Origin: Otis tarda
Lineage: Eukaryota > Chordata > Aves > Otidiformes > Otididae
Direction of reading: 5' to 3'
Assembly (NCBI GenBank): GCA_026413225.1
Contig: CM048591.1
Coordinates: 43,939,303-44,003,302, forward strand
Length of the DNA stretch: 64,000 nucleotides
In this document: in pieces, positions 59,401 through 64,000 of the stretch
Layout of the letters: each line of letters begins with the position of its first letter
Numbering within the stretch: the first letter of the stretch is position 1
Made by a program: the position numbers and the translations under genes
Notes under the pieces: model-generated
Databases searched by the model: none
Seen by the model: the letters and a program-made list of their open reading frames with translations, nothing else
Told to the model about the DNA's origin: nothing

Positions 59401-62400
59401 GCAGACATTTAATTGCATTACAGAATTGCACTAGAAGAACTGACACTGTTGGGGGGAAGGGTTAAAACTCTTGTTGATCTCCTTTTTGGTAAACCTAGGC
59501 CTGCTTACTTCAATGAATAGAAAGGAGGGTAGCTCTACATTCCTTCTGCTTTTATATGAGGGAAAATAATGAGACTTTCCAAGAAAATTATAAGCTTCTG
59601 CTGCATCCTTGATAAGGAGTTCTAGTTGTTAAAAAAATCTTAAAGGAGCTTTGGCAGCTGAACAGACCATTTACTTGTTTGAAGGACCTCCTTTAGCATG
59701 AGAAGTCTTTGTGTACAGAAAGGAACAGAAAAAGCAACTGGTAAAGTTTGTGGATGATTAGGGGATGATTCTGCCTTGATCCATAGTTTTGGTGCAGAAC
59801 CATGTGGCTGCTTACTTCAAAATCTGAGAGAGCCTAAGGGTTGAGAGGAGAGAGCAGTTCTGCTTGACTATCTCCAGACAGTCACAGACAAGAAGGATTA
59901 CCTGTGCAGTACTAATGCCCTCTAGATAGGTGATTAATGCAGTGCAAGATAATTACTTCTGACATCTCTCATTTCTACTTTAAGAAAAACAGGGTGATAG
60001 TCTGATGTGGTTGTGTATAGATAATGATCATGTGGCTCCCAACACTGCTGCAATGTTCCCTTTGCTTTGATTCAGCTTGTGTTAAAGCCAACCAGAAATC
60101 TCCTGCTGGGTCTAGAGACAGGCAGCTGAGACCCTTCTGTAGAAAATTCTACAAAAGGCGTTGTAAGATAGGAACAAGCCAGTCCCAGAACCCTTGATTT
60201 TAATTCATTTAGTGCTCGGTTATTGCTTCGTCAGAAAATCTTCCCTCACAATTTGATAGCCATAATTTTCCAGCATATAACTCTGCTGTTCTGAGCTGCT
60301 TCCAAGAAGGGAGGGTCTTCTTTTTTTTGCCATAGCAACTTCAGAATCTGCTGTTCTGAGCTGGTTGGTACTGTGTGTAATCATTCTGGTTCAGTCTCTA
60401 GCCAGCAAACACCATCAGGTCAGTCTTAGCAAACCAAAAACCAGCTGTATCAACTGAGTCAGTCTACCATAAACTCCTTGCAGGAATTCACATGGCTGCT
60501 TACTACATTCAGACATGAAATAAAATACCCAGAATTCAAGTTTCACCAGCTTTGCTGCTCGCAGTAATTCATGTCATCCCTAATTCATGCTGTGACAGTG
60601 CAGTTATGCATAGTGCAACCATACTGTCAAAAATCCTGGCTCACACGAAGCCTCTGATGACCAGTGAAGGTGTCTGCGGGGTGTAGGGCAGTGCCAGGGC
60701 CAGAGCATGTCCCATCTCCCAGGCTGAGGGTCTTTGTCTGGGAAGAGCCATGGTGGGAAGGCTGGAGGCAAGGACTACACCTCCATCCCCAGGGAGCAGC
60801 AGACCTTTGGAAATGCTTGCCCCAGCCCCGCAGCACGGCCGTGGACCAGTACCCCTCGATCCAGACCCTGATCTGGACCTGCTGCTGTGCCCTGGCAGAG
60901 GCCTGGAGATGCTGTGGCAGCAAAAGAAGACTCTCCCTTCCAGGCATATCTAAAAAAAAATCTGCGTGCATTGTGACAGAATCTTCATGTGCAGCTAGTG
61001 GACCATTTCTAATGGCTGGAAACTGTTCCAGTAACTCTCACATCTTCATGAGGATGTGAACAAGAATGCTTTTTAATTTTTTTTTTTTTTGACATTACAG
61101 AGAGATTGTGCATTTTAAGTGTCAGCTTTCCCCTGGTATGTATTAAGCATAGCTTTGGGCTTTTACCTCACCACAAAAATATCAACCTATATCTATATTG
61201 GGCCAAACCCTGTATTGCTAAAACTGTTTAAATACACTGTAATTTAGGACTACTTCAAAATGAAATAATTTCAAAGTAGGTGAACTGGCCAGGATTGATG
61301 GGGCCAAATCATTGACTGGTAAACTGTATTGACCCATTTTAGGTTAGGGTAATTCCTTCTGGTGTTTTGAACCCTTTCAACTTAAAGAGTTTTTAAACAA
61401 ATGTATCTTGAGCCTTAGGAGGTGAATTCTACTTTAAAACAAGGGTATTTCAGCCTTTGAACCACTTTTAATAAAGAAACTGTTCTTTGATGAAGTTAAT
61501 TAAAACATGTAAAGAGTTTGCTTTCTGCAAAATTTTTGTCCTAAATGTGAAACTTTGAGCCTGGGAGCATGGCGTGAAGGCTCATAAAATTGTGCAATTT
61601 TCCAAGATGGTGCACTAGAACTGCACATCAGGTCTGTTAGGTGGCCCTTTGCCCTCACTTTCTAGGTTACTCAAGACATCGACTCCCAAGATTCAGCCGA
61701 AGCTAGGGTTTAGATGCACAACTGGTGCTTAATTGTCAATAGATTAAGTGAAACACCAGGAGAGTGTAAAAAGGTAGAAAAAAGCAAAGTGTCTTGAACA
61801 GGATTCATTCATGCCACATAGGATCTGTGCTTATGCCTTTTCCCTTTGTTTTTTGTAGTTCTCCTCTTGCTGATGGCAGTTTCTGCGTGGGTACAGAAAT
61901 AGCATGTCTGACATCCCACTTTGATAGTGGGACGTGGCTGGAGGACGTATGGATCTGTGGCAGATCATTCATTCAGTGCAGTGCAGAGGATACTGTTTTG
62001 CGTGAAGTGGGTTAGGCAAGCACCTGGATCGCAGGGTGTTTATCCAAAGCAAATGAAGCCCTGAAGCTTGGATTATAGCAAGCAAGAGATCAGATCAGCA
62101 GACGCCAGCGGAGTCTGCAGGAAGGGACATGACTGAGTGACGCCTACAGCTCTGCGCCAGGGCCCCCACCCTCTCTGGCTTGGGAGCACTGTGACACACA
62201 GGAGGTGACATACCATCCTCTCGCTGTCCATCCCCGAGCGCATCAGATGTGTTTGTGCCCTGTGCTTTTTTGATGAAGAAGTTCCTCTGCTGGGACTCCA
62301 AGAGCCTGCTCTGCAGGTCTTGCTGGCAAATAACAGCTAAAATGAACAAAACATTGGGTTATAACAATAAACAAATAGTCAAGTCCAAATAAAAATATTA

Positions 62401-64000
62401 TGGAAATCATAGGTGATGTTCATGGATGATCAGAACTTGGAAATTGAGATACCTGATAAGGAAGGCTAAAAATATTAGTTTTAAAAAATCTCCAACATAT
62501 AGGGTTGGGTAAAGGGAAGAATTCTAAAAAAAAATATATCATGGTGAAATGATCACTTAGGATGCACAGAATGGAAGAAATTAATACAGCTCTCTCTAGC
62601 TAGAAAGAGCTTTTCTAATCTGCTAATGTTGAGCAGATTAGAATCCTGAGAGAGCAGCAGAGGACTGAAAATTCTGATTTAATGCCAATACTTGAAAAAG
62701 TAGATAGGATAATAACAGTATGTTATGGGTAGCTTGGCAGAGGTGTTCAGTGCAGTTGCAGAAAGGTTGTTATGGCAAACTATTTAAGGTAATTTTTCAC
62801 TAACAGGCCTGCTAACATCACCTTGGTGTCTTTTCCAAGGAAACTTGATGTTTGAGAAAGAAAAAGTGAAAAGTGCTGCTAGTTTATCATTAGTTATGAT
62901 TGTGTTTCACCATCATTTCCCAAAACAGAGAATTTGCTCTGTGCTGCTATGACATCTGTAAGTGAAATGTGTGGAAACTATCAGCAAGCATTTAAGCAGT
63001 TTGGTAGCACATCAGCCAGCCAAGGGTCTAATGTCTTTTAATGGAGAAAACAGTGGCTTCCAGCAGACTGATCAAAGTCCTTCGGAGATGGATCTCATAC
63101 GTTTGTGTCCTATAGTCAATAAGCAGAGTTAGGATGCTACAGAGTCTACATGAGCTTTTCATTATTAGTGTTGCATGGCTAGAAAAGAGAAAAAATAGAA
63201 TATTTGACTGCACACCTGTTTGGTGTGCAGATAAAAGACACACGTTCCAGACTTAGGGTTGTACTAAAAATACAGAGTGTAATATACATATATTAAAAGT
63301 TACTTGAAAATCACTGAAGACAGAGAAACGGTGTGCTAGAAGATCATTCCCAGTATGCTTCTCAGAGATCTGATTTTGTCCAGATGATGCTTGATGATTT
63401 TTTCAGTGTATGGGAGTAACTTAGGAAACCAGTGCTAATGAAAATGGGAAAGAATACAAAACGGGAAATTTGTACATAATTGTGTGGTTACATCATCTAT
63501 ATGTACTGATAAGGGTCAGTTGCTAAATAAAGCAATATGTCAGAGCTGGACCATAATGCTAGAAAAACAGTAATGATAGAATATCCTTATAAAATATGGA
63601 ACTTTACCCTGTGGATCAATCTGAAAAACACATAAAAGTCATATTAAGCAGCCCATGAAGCATATGGTTTTACGGCAACATAGCAGCTAAGTTTGTGAAT
63701 GCCATCCTTCATTGCAGAAGCAAGAGGCAATTGAAATAGGAAAAGGGATATTACCTCTGTCTCCAACATGAATAAGACCGTTACCAAAGTATAGACCTCG
63801 TGTCCTCACTTTAAAAAGGACTCTGAGGAACTGGAGTGTGTTCAGAAAGGGTTTATAAGCACAACTCATAAATCATACCTGACAGATTAAGGTTTAAGAA
63901 ACTTAGGCTATTTTATTTATCCAAGAGAAGATTTAAAAGTGAATTAATTCCAGCCTAGAAATACTTACATGGAAAAGTACTTCAGATCATGGCAGACTCT
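56471..64000. other. Gene-poor stretch
   Basis: A/T-rich sequence with poly-T/poly-A runs and GC-richer patches at 57900-58270 and 60660-60950. The open frames there (for example 57876-58436) have no recognisable domain. No CR1 tail, LTR or exon was found. Confidence 0.45.

Noticed and set aside
60664-61059. 131-codon plus-strand open frame
   Set aside because: GC-richer patch without exon signals or domain.
1-64000. CRISPR arrays, operons or phage-like systems
   Set aside because: The window is vertebrate nuclear DNA with spliced genes and LINE/ERV repeats; no regularly spaced repeats were seen.

Overview
This is vertebrate nuclear DNA, almost certainly from a bird. The dispersed repeats are CR1 LINEs ending in the ATTCTATGATTCTATG-type tail and avian-type endogenous retroviruses (ERVs). 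The single host gene is interrupted by mostly short introns.

Region 1 (about 1-20.1 kb, minus strand) is the 5' two-thirds of TUT7 (ZCCHC6), a terminal uridylyltransferase. I could place fourteen coding exons with matching splice sites and phases; together they encode about the first 1039 residues. They cover the variable N-terminus, the matrin-type C2H2 finger, the catalytically dead N-terminal nucleotidyltransferase/PAP unit (the Lin28-interacting module), a long acidic linker, the first CCHC zinc knuckle and the start of the catalytic module. The rest of the gene lies beyond the left edge. A non-coding first exon with a strong donor sits in a CpG island at about 19.24-20.36 kb.

Region 2 (20.4-22.1 kb) shows nothing recognisable. 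Region 3 (about 22.1-30.1 kb, minus strand) is a decayed ERV: 5' LTR, Lys-type primer-binding site, gag, protease, reverse transcriptase, RNase H and integrase remnants. Its pol is interrupted by two opposed CR1 pieces. No 3' LTR was found.

Region 4 (30.1-50.7 kb) is gene-poor: an old CR1 at 31.15-31.59 kb, a CR1 tail at 42.34-42.58 kb, an ancient CR1/L3-like stretch at 47.2-48.0 kb and a candidate CTCF site at 30.41 kb. Region 5 (50.7-54.0 kb, plus strand) is the best-preserved mobile element: a CR1 with an ORF1 esterase tail and an almost open ORF2 (endonuclease plus reverse transcriptase) broken by one frameshift. Region 6 (54.0-64.0 kb) has a compact retroviral 3' LTR with polypurine tract at 55.68-55.98 kb, some internal sequence beyond it, and no gene I can support.

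In mammals TUT7 is followed upstream by a large gene desert reaching GAS1, so the empty right-hand two-thirds fits that synteny (inference). Avian TUT7 is expected on chromosome Z (inference). I found no CRISPR, operon or other novel gene system. The items most worth a second look are the rearranged CR1/ERV composite, the near-open CR1, the inverted CR1 pair in a TUT7 intron, the compact LTR with unclassified internal sequence and the CTCF-like site.
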